Assembly: GCA_017551625.1 (NCBI GenBank) | Contig: JAFZLF010000054.1 | Coordinates: 1 to 64,000, forward strand | Origin: Clostridiales bacterium | GTDB lineage: Bacteria; Bacillota; Clostridia; Saccharofermentanales; Saccharofermentanaceae | Reading direction: 5' to 3' | Length of the DNA: 64,000 nucleotides | Shown here: positions 16,993 through 26,514 of the stretch, in pieces | Layout of the letters: each line of letters begins with the position of its first letter | Numbering within the stretch: the stretch's first letter is position 1 | Notes under the pieces: model-generated | What the model was told of the DNA's origin: nothing | The model's database searches: none | The model's input: only the letters and a program-made list of their open reading frames with translations | Position numbers and translations under genes: made by a program

Positions 16993-17580
16993 ATGAAAGG
17001 TTTCACTATCTCGAATCTGATCATCCACATGCTCATGGTTCTCGCCGCCCTGTTTCTGGCGGTCGCGCCCTCCGGGGCCGCGCTGATCGGCTCGGTCCTC
17101 GTCGTGTTCCTGCCGTTTCTCGATGTACCGAACACCGCCGGCGCCCTGATGATCGCTATCTTCTTCGTCGCCTACGCGCTATTGTCCCTGATCTTCGGGA
17201 TCGTCGATTTTCTCGTGATCTCGAAGCATCCGCGCGCCTACTTCGTCATCGAGCTGCTGCTGGCCCTGATCGGCGCCGCCGGCTGCACGATGGCGCTCAT
17301 CTTCTATTACGAGATCACCAGTTTCCCAGTCCGGCTCCTAATCAGCCGCGGCATCGGCCCGATCCTGACCATGGCCGGCTGCTTCCTCTTCCTATGTCTA
17401 CTGAATCTCGCGTTCACAGTGCTTTTCGCCGTGATTCCGCGAAAGAAGATCTCGCCTGTCCCGGTTGCCGGAACTTCCGGCGGACCCGGCCTCCCCGGAG
17501 CGCCTGTTTCTCCGACACCCATTGCCGCCGTTCCTTCGACTCCCCTGGTATCTGATTCTTCGGACACTACTTCACGCTGA
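16993..17580 (+). CDS. hypothetical four-helix membrane protein
   Basis: The protein has 195 residues. Four hydrophobic segments (about residues 5-30, 38-75, 82-105 and 118-142) indicate a polytopic membrane protein. A Pro/Gly/Thr-rich tail (about 155-195) has no predicted structure. No family motif was recognised. AAAGGAGG seven bases before the ATG and a good promoter support expression as a single gene. It converges on the large protein encoded at 17675-20875, with a shared hairpin between them. Confidence 0.75.
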   Translation: MKGFTISNLIIHMLMVLAALFLAVAPSGAALIGSVLVVFLPFLDVPNTAGALMIAIFFVAYALLSLIFGIVDFLVISKHPRAYFVIELLLALIGAAGCTMALIFYYEITSFPVRLLISRGIGPILTMAGCFLFLCLLNLAFTVLFAVIPRKKISPVPVAGTSGGPGLPGAPVSPTPIAAVPSTPLVSDSSDTTSR

Positions 17581-17600
17581 ATAATCCAACGAAAACAGAA

Positions 17601-17629
17601 AGGGACCGCCTCATTCCGAGACGGTCCCT
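17601..17629. terminator. hairpin between convergent genes
   Basis: AGGGACCGCCTC (17601-17612) and GAGACGGTCCCT (17618-17629) form a 12-bp stem with one mismatch and a 5-base loop. Read leftward it is followed by TTCTGTTTTCG, so it is a moderate terminator for the gene ending at 17675 and may also slow rightward transcription. Confidence 0.65.
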
Positions 17630-17674
17630 CGCTCATTTCTCTCAGGGATCCGGGAAAACCGGACTTACCTTCCT

Positions 17675-20600
17675 TTAGCCACCCTTCGGCGGGAACATCG
17701 TCATCGGCGGGAGCTTGATCTGGTCACCGGACTTCGGCTTATAGGAAGAATCGAGATCGTTGTATGTGAGGATCGTCGTAACGTAAGGATCCTTCTCTCC
17801 GTCGATCTTCACGCCGTAAACGTGGTAGAAGAGATCCCACCATGTGCGGCAACCGCTCTTATCTGAGAAGGTGTACACACCGATCGGCGCATCGACATCC
17901 GGCTCGGTCACTTCCGGTTCAGTCGTCGATTCCGTAGTCGGATCGGAGCTGCCCGGGATCAGTCCGGAGATATCCGTGATGGAGACATCGCCTGTGGCCT
18001 TCGTATCCGAAGCATCGTCATCGCCGGCCGAGCAGGACTTCACGATCAGCACGATGATGATGATCAGGCAGATCACAGATACCACCGCAAGAACATACGG
18101 CAGATAGCTCATGCCCTCACCCTCGTTATCAAAGCCATCGTCGATCGTGTCGGGTCTTCTTCTGGAAGGATTGGTATTCGGACGGGCACCCGGACGGCCT
18201 CCCTGCTGCGGACGCTTCGGCACGCCGGGTACGGAACCCGGACGGACACCTGTCGGCGGAGCATAAGAAGGAGCCGGCTGGACTTCCTGTACGCCGCTAC
18301 TTGCAGCAACCTCTGCGCCGGCCGAAGCCGTTCCGCCGAGATCGAAGAGATCTGCCACGGACGGCGGCGGATTGTTCATGTCATACTGTGGAGCAGCCTG
18401 CGACGGCTCTGCTCCCGCATACGGATCGTAGGCATCCTGCGCGCCCGAGACATCAGCTGGCGCGGCGTAGTCCGGTGTGGCGTAGTCGCCTGCCTGAGCC
18501 GGAGCTTCGTATGCGCCGGTTTCCTGATATGCTCCCGCGACAAAAGGACTGTCGCCGTAGCTTCCTGCGTCTGTTCCCGGTACTTGCGGGACTTCTGCTG
18601 CCGGTTCTTCATAGGCACCCGGTGTGACGAACGGGGAAACCGGTTCTGCCGCCGGCGCTACGAAACGGGATGCATCCGGCGTCACTTCGTCCTCATCTAC
18701 GGAATAGGATCCACGTGCATAAACGCCCGTGTCCTCATAACCGACCGGTGTATCGCTGTTCGTCGGATACGTCGGCGGCACATAGGAAGGAGCCTCATAT
18801 AGCGGCATATCCGGAACATCGTTCGCGGAGGCTACAGAAGTATTCGGCGCTTCCGCTGAAGCGAACGGGATCACAAACTCATCGCCGGACGGCGCATCCT
18901 GTGCGGCTCCGCTTGGGTCTGCGGAGTCAACTCCGGCATAGGCGCCCTGTGAATCATCCTTCTCTTCGGACGATTCCGCATCTCCGAAGAAAAGCGGTGT
19001 TTCATCAAATTCTTTTGGATCGTTGGAATACTCAGGATCATCGTTCATAGGCTTGTCCACCTCTTTCTCCGCTTCGAAAACAATCGGGGCATCCTCGTCT
19101 GTTTCCGCAACAGATCCCGAAGTCACGCCGGACGGCGCCTGCTCCGAAGTCTGTTCTGCTCCTTCCACAATCTTATTTGCGGCAGAAACTGCAGACGCAG
19201 CCCCACCGAAAACCTCATCTCCTATAAAGAGCGGCGCGCCTTCATTTACGGCGTCTGCTCCGCCCACTACAAAAGAACCGTCATCCGTACCATCTGCCGC
19301 AGGAGCTGCGGACTTCGGCACGATCTCTCGCGCTTCCGGGACCGCCGGGGCGCTACCGCTCTGCTCCGCCTGACTCTGCGCAAGCTGGGCGGCCTTGGCA
19401 AACGGATTATCTGCATTCTTCACGGCAACGAAGGGCTCATCCTTCTTCGGCGCAGCCGGAACCGCTTCCTGCGATGGCGCAACGAAAGGACTCTGTGGCG
19501 CTTCCGCGGCCACGGGTGATACCTCCTGCGACGCCTCCGCTCCCGCGATCTTCGCATCGAGTTCGGCTGCCGCCTTATCAAAACTGCTCACATATGGGAG
19601 GACCTTCGTCTGCCCGAGGTCTTCTTCCGCGGCCGCAGCAGCCTCCGGTACCGAGGGCACTGCCGGTGTCACCGGTACTGCCGGGACTGCAGCCGGCGCA
19701 GCACTTACAGCATTATTCTCTTTAGCATCCGTATTCATCAGTTCGGAGATGTCGCCGAAAGAGAGCGGCGGCTCCGGAACCTCAGCCTTGATCGCCGCTT
19801 CCACAGTAGAAGCCGTCGCGGCATTCTGTGCCGATGCGGCCGATGCGGCCGCGGCTGTCTCCGCGCCGAAAGAAGCGATCGCTTCTGCTGCAGAGCCGAC
19901 TGGCGGCTGGATCATCGTCGCATCGAGCGACGGTCTCGGCTCGGCCTTCGGAGCTTCATCGCCAAACAGCATCGCATCCTGCGGAACCGGCGCTTCTTCC
20001 TTCTTCGGGGAGTCCATCGGTATCGGCGGCGCGACGTTATAGGCATCGTCCTCGTCTTCTTCCACGACTTTCTTCTTCTTTCTTCCGAATCCGAAGAATC
20101 CGCCGCGGTCGCTCGAGGTGATGTCCTCGACGAAAGAGATCATAAACTGCAGCGGCACGCCCGGAAGCTTCGCTGCGGCCTCAGTGATCACGACACTGGC
20201 GGCATCGCTCTGGTCTTCCGCGTCGTAAAGGATGCGCAGGAGCTCCTGCTGACCGAGCGCCTCGTAGACCTCGCGGTTGCAGAGGATGATGCAGTCATCG
20301 AGCTTGAGCTGTGCGATGTTGGAGCACAGGGCCGGCGCGGTCTTCGTCGCGCAGAAATTATAGAAATTGTCCACCTTCTGACGGGCGGTATTGATCGCAT
20401 CGATGCGGATGTCCGTCGCCGTCATCGGATAGAGAGTATCGTCACGATAGAGGAATGCCAGTCCTTTTCCGATAGTGGAAGCAAAAGCCTCGCCGTCCTT
20501 AACCATCACTCCCGCGAAAAAAGGCGCGCGGGAATTGTCCTGCTGGATCTTCATCTTGCCGGTGATCGAGACCGCCGTATTTACCATCTCGCCGATGGAA

Positions 20601-20875
20601 TCATCGAGTGAACGGCGTCCGGTCTTCAATTCTGTTCCGAGACGGCGGAGGATCGGCTCATAGGGAGGCAGGGCATTCGGATCCGTGTCCGGGAAAGACG
20701 GCGTCGAGAAAACGGAGAAGAAGAAACCGCGTTCTTCTTTGTCATTCGTCAGGTCTGCGGAACGGGCCACCGTCTTACTGGTGATGCGCCCGTCCATATA
20801 AAAGGCATCTGTCAGTTCTGCTGTCGGATAATATCTAGCGGTAAGTGTCGTCGCGAGACGAGTCTGCTTTGCCAT
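17675..20875 (-). CDS. large transmembrane protein: PP2C-like domain, Ala/Pro linker, LysM-like end
   Basis: The protein has 1066 residues. Residues 1 to about 255 resemble a PP2C (PPM) phosphatase fold: FASTIGKGLAFLYRDDTLYPMT corresponds to the usual GDSR-YLYR strand pair, LDDCIILCNREVYEAL to the D-ILLCSDG block, and SDAASVVITEAA to the D-A helix. The metal-binding Asp positions appear replaced (CNRE in place of CSDG), suggesting a pseudophosphatase. About 660 residues of Ala/Pro/Glu-rich low complexity follow, then one membrane helix (about 922-944) and a C-terminal module (TWWDLFYHVYGV ... KSGDQIKLPP) that looks like a LysM. It may link a cytoplasmic sensor to peptidoglycan. GGAGG nine bases before the ATG supports the start. 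Domain calls are inferred by eye. Confidence 0.7.
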   Translation of the reverse strand: MAKQTRLATTLTARYYPTAELTDAFYMDGRITSKTVARSADLTNDKEERGFFFSVFSTPSFPDTDPNALPPYEPILRRLGTELKTGRRSLDDSIGEMVNTAVSITGKMKIQQDNSRAPFFAGVMVKDGEAFASTIGKGLAFLYRDDTLYPMTATDIRIDAINTARQKVDNFYNFCATKTAPALCSNIAQLKLDDCIILCNREVYEALGQQELLRILYDAEDQSDAASVVITEAAAKLPGVPLQFMISFVEDITSSDRGGFFGFGRKKKKVVEEDEDDAYNVAPPIPMDSPKKEEAPVPQDAMLFGDEAPKAEPRPSLDATMIQPPVGSAAEAIASFGAETAAAASAASAQNAATASTVEAAIKAEVPEPPLSFGDISELMNTDAKENNAVSAAPAAVPAVPVTPAVPSVPEAAAAAEEDLGQTKVLPYVSSFDKAAAELDAKIAGAEASQEVSPVAAEAPQSPFVAPSQEAVPAAPKKDEPFVAVKNADNPFAKAAQLAQSQAEQSGSAPAVPEAREIVPKSAAPAADGTDDGSFVVGGADAVNEGAPLFIGDEVFGGAASAVSAANKIVEGAEQTSEQAPSGVTSGSVAETDEDAPIVFEAEKEVDKPMNDDPEYSNDPKEFDETPLFFGDAESSEEKDDSQGAYAGVDSADPSGAAQDAPSGDEFVIPFASAEAPNTSVASANDVPDMPLYEAPSYVPPTYPTNSDTPVGYEDTGVYARGSYSVDEDEVTPDASRFVAPAAEPVSPFVTPGAYEEPAAEVPQVPGTDAGSYGDSPFVAGAYQETGAYEAPAQAGDYATPDYAAPADVSGAQDAYDPYAGAEPSQAAPQYDMNNPPPSVADLFDLGGTASAGAEVAASSGVQEVQPAPSYAPPTGVRPGSVPGVPKRPQQGGRPGARPNTNPSRRRPDTIDDGFDNEGEGMSYLPYVLAVVSVICLIIIIVLIVKSCSAGDDDASDTKATGDVSITDISGLIPGSSDPTTESTTEPEVTEPDVDAPIGVYTFSDKSGCRTWWDLFYHVYGVKIDGEKDPYVTTILTYNDLDSSYKPKSGDQIKLPPMTMFPPKGG

Positions 20876-20922
20876 AAAATAGCGCCTCCAAATTAGGGGT
20901 TTTCCCCCACTTCTTCTATTTG

Positions 20923-20931
20923 ATTATATCA
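20923..20931 (-). promoter_or_regulatory. extended -10 promoter of the PP2C-like gene
   Basis: Read leftward: TGATATAAT (20931-20923), about 48 bp upstream of the ATG at 20875. ACTTGT lies 17 bp further upstream as a poor -35, so the extended -10 probably dominates. The rest of the gap 20876-21160 shows nothing I recognise. Confidence 0.6.
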
Positions 20932-21160
20932 TAATGTTTTTTCAAACAAGTATTAGGTGACAACTTTTTAATACAATTTGATGACAATTTCGAGACATCG
21001 TGATTGCAGTCATTCCGCGCATCCCGACATGTGGTCTTTTTCGTGCTTCCACTTGCAGGAGCTCTGTTTCACATTCGTTACGTGCGCCGAAGTTATACGG
21101 GATCTTTGACAGCTTCCGGCCAAGGCGTTTTCAGGAAGATCGATCGCCGGATCGGATGGG

Positions 21161-23029
21161 TCAGCCCTTCATCTGCGCGACATACTTGTCCATATCCTCA
21201 GAAAGCACAGCAAACGGGGCGCATCCCAGATCGAGATAGGCCTTCATGACATCGTCCTTCGTGCAGATCCCATCGAGTTCGGAGACGGCCTTGTCGAGGA
21301 TCTGCGCCGTGAAGATATAGCCAAAGGCATATTCCAGGCCATAGCACTGCTCTCCCGTGACGCGTTTCCAGTATTCTTCCTGCACGTCCGCCGAATCCTG
21401 TCCGAAGTGGGCAAGGTATGTGTCGCAGTCCTCCCGCGTCCAGCCCTCATACTCCACGCCGATACTCAGTCTGGCCGGGATGAAGGAGGAAAACAGCAGC
21501 GATGCTTTCCACGCGTTCTCCGCCTGCTCCTGGTCAAAAGGCGCATAGTGGATCATCGTCCACTCGGCATACTGGGCCCAGCCCTCCGCGTAGGGCTCCG
21601 AGGTCGCGAACACCTGATACTTGCTCCACAGGTGCTCTGCCTGATACTGGTGCTGATACAGGTGTCCCGGATACATCTCGTGCGACACGAGCGTGAACAT
21701 ATCGTAGTTCGGCGCGTCGACCATTCCGCGGTTCACCCACACCGTATGCTTCGTATAGTTATCGATCGGAGACAGATAGTAGCTCGCCGGCTGCATCGAC
21801 TCCGCAAACTCCACCGGCACATCGTAGATCGTCACTTCGTTGTCGCGGATCTCCGGGAAATGCTGCGCAGAGAAGCGTTTGCACCACTCGATCGCATCAT
21901 CGATGCTCAGATCGCCGAAAGAGAAATAACTGCCGTTTTGCTTCCAGCGCGGGAGGTATTCGTCATAGAGCGCCGCGATCTCCTGTTCGAGGAGCTCCGT
22001 GCACTCAGAAACCGACATCTCAACTCCCGTTTTTTGATGGAAAAGCGCTTCATAGTAGGCTTTCCCGTCCGCTGTCTCAGCCAGATACGGACCGTCATTA
22101 CACATGCCTTTCAGCTCCGTGAGCCTCTCGATCAGCATCTCCATCGTCGGGAAATACACTGTATCCAGGAGTTCCTGATTCCTCTTTTTATAGTCTTCTT
22201 TCTCCTGCTCAGACAGGTCAAGCGACTCGAGCCGGGTCTCAAATGTCGTCTTCATGAAATGGCTGTCCCGGTTGTCCTGCATCTTCGCGCAGTCTTCGAT
22301 GATGCGGTCGAGATTCTCGTCATTCCAGCCTACTCCCGCCTCACTTCTCTTCTTCTCCGCGTCGACGGCCTTCTCGAAGAAAGTATAGTAGTCACCGAGG
22401 ATCAGCAGATATCTCTCGACATCTTCCTTCGAGCGGAAAGGGATCAGCGAGGTCAGGAGCGGATAGACGATCTGCTTGCCGCCCATCGGGTACAGCTGCG
22501 GGACATAAAGCGGGTAGCGGTACATCTCGGACATGTACTTAAAGTCGTAGCACATATACTCCACGACCCGGATCTGCTCTTCCGTCAGTTCCGAGCGGTC
22601 CAGATCCGCGATGATCTTTCCGTATTCCGCATAGGCCTGCGATGCGTTCTGATAGGCATCCTCCTCCGGGAAATACAGGCCCTGCGTCGGCCATGCGGTA
22701 TAGTAATTCTCCGGGACATCAAAGGAATAGAAGGCATTTAAGATATCGGAGGCTCCGGCAAAAACGCCCATATCGTAATCGCGAAGTTTACGCGCCGCCT
22801 CGGTCAGGTCTTCATCCGGGTTATCCACATTCCCCCAGTTCATCAGGCCCTGTTCCGTCTCGCCCTGCGCGTTGGTCGTGGCCACCGGCGGCTTCGGGAT
22901 ATTATTCGGATCCATCGTGCTCGAGCATCCGGAAAGCGGCATAAGAAGCAGCGCGCCCACCGAAAGGAGCGCGGCCAGTCTGCAAAGAGCAGGCGTCGAA
23001 TCCTTTATATTACGACGTGTATTTGTCAT
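21161..23029 (-). CDS. DUF885 family lipoprotein hydrolase (paralogue 2)
   Basis: The protein has 622 residues. A signal peptide ends at the lipobox LMPLSGC, giving a membrane-anchored lipoprotein. The body is the helical DUF885 fold, related to zinc M3/M32-type peptidases. The key motif is SHEMYPGHLYQHQ (about 448-460), an HExxPGH pattern, with EPYAEGWAQYAE about 35 residues later supplying the likely third ligand. It is a probable secreted metallopeptidase of unknown substrate. Its ATG overlaps the stop of the FeoB-associated gene (ATGA), so the two are coupled. It is paralogous to the gene at 23251-25167 and lacks that protein's Thr/Asp tether. Confidence 0.88.
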   Translation of the reverse strand: MTNTRRNIKDSTPALCRLAALLSVGALLLMPLSGCSSTMDPNNIPKPPVATTNAQGETEQGLMNWGNVDNPDEDLTEAARKLRDYDMGVFAGASDILNAFYSFDVPENYYTAWPTQGLYFPEEDAYQNASQAYAEYGKIIADLDRSELTEEQIRVVEYMCYDFKYMSEMYRYPLYVPQLYPMGGKQIVYPLLTSLIPFRSKEDVERYLLILGDYYTFFEKAVDAEKKRSEAGVGWNDENLDRIIEDCAKMQDNRDSHFMKTTFETRLESLDLSEQEKEDYKKRNQELLDTVYFPTMEMLIERLTELKGMCNDGPYLAETADGKAYYEALFHQKTGVEMSVSECTELLEQEIAALYDEYLPRWKQNGSYFSFGDLSIDDAIEWCKRFSAQHFPEIRDNEVTIYDVPVEFAESMQPASYYLSPIDNYTKHTVWVNRGMVDAPNYDMFTLVSHEMYPGHLYQHQYQAEHLWSKYQVFATSEPYAEGWAQYAEWTMIHYAPFDQEQAENAWKASLLFSSFIPARLSIGVEYEGWTREDCDTYLAHFGQDSADVQEEYWKRVTGEQCYGLEYAFGYIFTAQILDKAVSELDGICTKDDVMKAYLDLGCAPFAVLSEDMDKYVAQMKG

Positions 23030-23220
23030 TTTTCCCCTTTTTTACTTCTCCCGGTCTCTGCATGGCAGCTCCCGCGCATCGCGCAGTTACTGCAGCCGCA
23101 GCCACAGGAAGATTTTCCTTTCATCTTATCGCGGACCATCTTTACGATGACAAGCGCCACGACCGCTGCCAGTATGAGCGAGATCACGATCGTTCCCAGA
23201 TTATCAGAGATCCGGCCCAT
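23026..23220 (-). CDS. FeoB-associated Cys-rich membrane protein
   Basis: This small protein of 64 residues has one membrane helix (about 8-30), a basic stretch (RDKMKGK) and a cysteine cluster CGCGCSNCAMRGSC, the pattern of the family usually found beside feoB. There is no feoAB gene in the window. Here it sits between two DUF885 lipoproteins, 30 bp after one and overlapping the start of the other by four bases. AAAGGAGCCGGAAG precedes the ATG. The Cys cluster may bind iron or another metal; its role with the peptidases is unknown. Confidence 0.85.
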   Translation of the reverse strand: MGRISDNLGTIVISLILAAVVALVIVKMVRDKMKGKSSCGCGCSNCAMRGSCHAETGRSKKGEK

Positions 23221-23250
23221 CTTCCGGCTCCTTTCTGTTTCTCTTCAGGA

Positions 23251-25167
23251 TCAGTGCTGCCTCTCCACGTAGGCTGGCATGTATTCCTGCAGGAGCTCGA
23301 AATAGCTCTGTCCCATGTCCAGGTAGGCTGTGTGGATCTCCTTCATGCTGTACGATCCGCCAAACTGCTCCACGGCGTCATCGATGATCTTGTTGCAGTA
23401 GATGTTGCCGAAAGTGTACGGCGCCGCATAGAACGGGATCTCGATGGTCATGTCATAGTATGCATCCGCGATCCTTTTGGCCATTGCCTTACCGAAGAAC
23501 TGCTCATAGTAGTCTGCGATCTCATCTTTGCCCCATCCGTCGTAGTGCACGCAGATATCGACATAGGCCGAGATGATATAGTTCAGGATCAGATCCATAT
23601 AAATATAGTTGGCATGATAGACATCGTAGTCATAATCCGTAAGCTTTATGATGTAATCTTCACAGTAGGTCGACCAGCCTTCCATATACGCGATCGACAT
23701 TCCCTTCTGGTAGTAATTGTTCAGATTCTGCAGCTGGTAGACCGTCTGGAAGAGGTGTCCCGGGAAGGATTCGTGCGCGACAGTCGGAAGCAGACCGCCC
23801 ACGCCGTCAGAATAGTCATTGATCAGAAGAACATTCTTGTTGATATCATCGATCGGCGTACATACATACGCCGCCGGCGCAGCATTGTCCTTCATTTCCT
23901 CCGGAATATGGTACGCGATATATTTCACGTCTCCGATATCCGGGAAATCCGTCTTGATGATCTCCTTGCAGTATTCGACATTCTCCTCGAAAGTGCCCTT
24001 CGAGTACTCGTGATCCAGATCCAGCTGCTTGATCTGCTCATCCGTCATTCCCGCATAGAGTGTCTGCAGTTCCATGATATCATCGTACATCGCCTGCTCG
24101 AGCACGGCCTTAGCCTCGGGGATCGTCAGATTCGTACCGGAACGGTACTGGAAAAACTTCTCGTAGAATTCCTTGCCGCCTTCCATCTCGCAGATCTTGC
24201 CGGATGTTTTCGCCGTACCGACGAGTTCCTTCATGCCCTCGTAGAGCGCCTCGTATCCCGGGAAGAAGGAATTGTCCAGGATCTCCTTGTTTCTCTTGAT
24301 CAGATCCTGCTTCGTCGCATCATCGGTATTCAGGGCATTGACTCGTTCTTCAAAGGTCGTGTACATGTAGTTGCCTTCGTGATCCTTAAAGACCACCTCG
24401 ATCGAGTGGAGCACGCCTTCGTCACCCTCGAGGATCTCGTCCGGAAGTGACCAGCCTTTTTCCGCCCTCATCTGCTCGTACAGCAGGAGCGATCCGAGGT
24501 ATTCCTCCACGTCCGCAAGCATCGTCAGATAACGCTCCGCATCCGCCACGTCATCGAAGATCAGTGTCGCAAAAAGGATCGGCAGATCGACATTGATACC
24601 GGTCAAGCTGTTGATAGAACTGGTATAGTAGTTCATGTCATACATTTCGAGAGACAACTCAAAGTCCCTCTTCATCGTCGCAAAAAGCACTTGATCCTCG
24701 AGCTCCAGATCGTTGAATTCGATCTCATCGAGTGTGTCCAGCACATGCTGAATGAATTCTTTGTCTGTTCCGTCATCCTCCGGCGTCCACGGCTCGATGC
24801 CCTTCTCCGGCCAACTCACGCCAAACGTCTCCGGGTTCTCGATATCAAAGTAGAGGGACATGATATCCGTATCGTCCATCCCATACATGAATACTTCTTC
24901 GTCGAGTTCGTGGAGGCGGATCCCCGCTTCGGCGCCCGTGTATGTTTTCACGGAGGGCGTCGTCGGATCTGTCGGATCCGTGGGATCGTCTGTCGGATCC
25001 GTGGGATCGTCCGACGGATCGACCGTCGTTTCCGTCTCGTCATCGGTTGTCTTTTTTGTCTTTTTCTTCTTTGTCGTTTCCTCGGAACGGCAGGATGTCA
25101 GTACGATCGCCAGCGAGAGCACGACGGCGCCCGCTACGCGGAGATACTTGCGGATAGACTTTTTCAT
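23251..25167 (-). CDS. DUF885 family lipoprotein hydrolase (paralogue 1)
   Basis: The protein has 638 residues. The signal peptide ends near SLAIVLTSC, followed by a Lys-rich patch (TTKKKKTKK) and a tether of Asp/Pro/Thr repeats (to about residue 72) almost identical in style to those of the lipoproteins near 8 and 11 kb. The DUF885 body has AHESFPGHLFQTVYQ (about 462-476, HExxPGH) and YMEGWSTYCEDY about 35 residues on. It is a predicted cell-surface zinc metallopeptidase and the first gene of a three-gene unit with the FeoB-associated peptide and a second DUF885 protein. AAAAAGGAGG lies upstream of the ATG at somewhat long spacing. Confidence 0.88.
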   Translation of the reverse strand: MKKSIRKYLRVAGAVVLSLAIVLTSCRSEETTKKKKTKKTTDDETETTVDPSDDPTDPTDDPTDPTDPTTPSVKTYTGAEAGIRLHELDEEVFMYGMDDTDIMSLYFDIENPETFGVSWPEKGIEPWTPEDDGTDKEFIQHVLDTLDEIEFNDLELEDQVLFATMKRDFELSLEMYDMNYYTSSINSLTGINVDLPILFATLIFDDVADAERYLTMLADVEEYLGSLLLYEQMRAEKGWSLPDEILEGDEGVLHSIEVVFKDHEGNYMYTTFEERVNALNTDDATKQDLIKRNKEILDNSFFPGYEALYEGMKELVGTAKTSGKICEMEGGKEFYEKFFQYRSGTNLTIPEAKAVLEQAMYDDIMELQTLYAGMTDEQIKQLDLDHEYSKGTFEENVEYCKEIIKTDFPDIGDVKYIAYHIPEEMKDNAAPAAYVCTPIDDINKNVLLINDYSDGVGGLLPTVAHESFPGHLFQTVYQLQNLNNYYQKGMSIAYMEGWSTYCEDYIIKLTDYDYDVYHANYIYMDLILNYIISAYVDICVHYDGWGKDEIADYYEQFFGKAMAKRIADAYYDMTIEIPFYAAPYTFGNIYCNKIIDDAVEQFGGSYSMKEIHTAYLDMGQSYFELLQEYMPAYVERQH

Positions 25168-25261
25168 TAGAGCACACGCCTCCTTTTTACCTAAAGATAT
25201 TTAACCACATTCGAGGGGCAAGGAAAATAACCGATTTCTCATTTATTCCTGCCCGAGCCCC

Positions 25262-25330
25262 TCAGATCCGCACTCCCGGGCATCGGCCTTCGGATCCGCG
25301 CTCCCGGGCATCGGCCTTCGGATCCGCGCT
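25262..25330. repeat. 28-bp tandem repeat, 2.5 units
   Basis: The unit TCGGATCCGCGCTCCCGGGC plus ATCGGCCT occurs at 25262-25289 (two substitutions) and 25290-25317, with a partial third copy from 25318. It lies between the ABC permease stop (25353) and the DUF885 start (25167), both leftward genes. Confidence 0.85.
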
Positions 25331-25352
25331 TTTTCTGCCTCCCCGCCCGGAT

Positions 25353-26489
25353 CTACGCCCGGACGCGCTCATTTCTGTACGAAAGAAGCGTCGTCACCAG
25401 GACCGCCGCCGCCAGAATGACGAGCGAAAGCGCGACCAGCAGCATATTATCCATCTTCGCGCGCGCATTGAGAAGGTCCTGGAAAATGAGACAGATATTA
25501 TAGACCGGGATCAGGTAGTGCGAAGACGGCGATATCCCGAGGCGGAACATCGACAGCATCGAGGCCAGCGTGCACATGAGCGTGACCGGGAGCTGCGCGA
25601 CCTGCGCCTGGTTCTGGTCTTTACAGAACAGCGAGATCAGCACGCCGAGATTCGAGAAAAGATAACACAGGAGCACCGCATACAGCAGGATCAGCAGGAC
25701 CTGCGGCACCGTTACCGTCACGCCGGAAAAGCCGAAAGCATCCTTGATGTGGAGGGCCTCGCATATCCGGCTCCCGAGCACATCGAGAGTGATGTACACG
25801 GCGCTGCTCAGGAGACTGATCACGCTCACGGAGAGGATCTTGCCCATGATGAGGCTCAGGGGCGGGACCGGCGAAAGCATGACCTGATAGAACGTCCCTC
25901 TTGCTTTATCGCCCGCGACCGTATCTGCCGCGAAGTTCGAGATATTGGCCGTCAGCGGCAATATCAGCATATACGGCAGGAGCATGGCGATCATGAGGTT
26001 GCTCGTATCTTTCTTCTTGATATCTTCCATCTCCACCTCGCGGAAAGAGACATTTTTCTTCATGTCTTTGTAGATGGATTCGTAGGACTGTCTCACGAAG
26101 GACTCGGCGCTCATCCGGAGATACGAGGAGACCGCATCGCTCTCGTAGTAGTAGATCTTCACGTTAAAGATGTCGGAATAGTCGACCAGTACATCGCAGT
26201 GATGAAAATCGGAAGAATCGATGAATTCCTCGGGTTCCTCCTCACAGGAGACGATCCAGATTTCCTTTTCATCCATCATTCCGACATTGAGGGTCTCTAC
26301 GTCCATCCCGTAGAAATACATCACATACGCCTCGGCCTCATCGTTTTTCGTAGTATTCGGCTGAAGGAGTGTCACACCGACCGTGAAAAGCAGCGTGATG
26401 ACAGGCAGAACGAGGAACCCGAACAAGAGGCTCTTCTCTTTCCCGATCTTCTTCATCTCGTGAAGAAATATCTTACCCATTCCCTTCAT
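25353..26489 (-). CDS. ABC-2 type transporter permease (second permease)
   Basis: The protein has 378 residues: a first membrane helix at about 20-42, a large extracytoplasmic region (about 45-170) and five C-terminal helices (about 172-375), the ABC-2/NatB-like layout. It is the last gene of a leftward unit consisting of an acyl-adenylating enzyme, a permease, an ATPase and this permease. A 42-bp tandem duplication separates it from the ATPase gene. The likely role is export of sodium, a lipid or a peptide; the substrate cannot be deduced. Confidence 0.85.
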   Translation of the reverse strand: MKGMGKIFLHEMKKIGKEKSLLFGFLVLPVITLLFTVGVTLLQPNTTKNDEAEAYVMYFYGMDVETLNVGMMDEKEIWIVSCEEEPEEFIDSSDFHHCDVLVDYSDIFNVKIYYYESDAVSSYLRMSAESFVRQSYESIYKDMKKNVSFREVEMEDIKKKDTSNLMIAMLLPYMLILPLTANISNFAADTVAGDKARGTFYQVMLSPVPPLSLIMGKILSVSVISLLSSAVYITLDVLGSRICEALHIKDAFGFSGVTVTVPQVLLILLYAVLLCYLFSNLGVLISLFCKDQNQAQVAQLPVTLMCTLASMLSMFRLGISPSSHYLIPVYNICLIFQDLLNARAKMDNMLLVALSLVILAAAVLVTTLLSYRNERVRA

Positions 26490-26514
26490 CGACCGTCTGT
26501 CCTTTCAATAAGTT

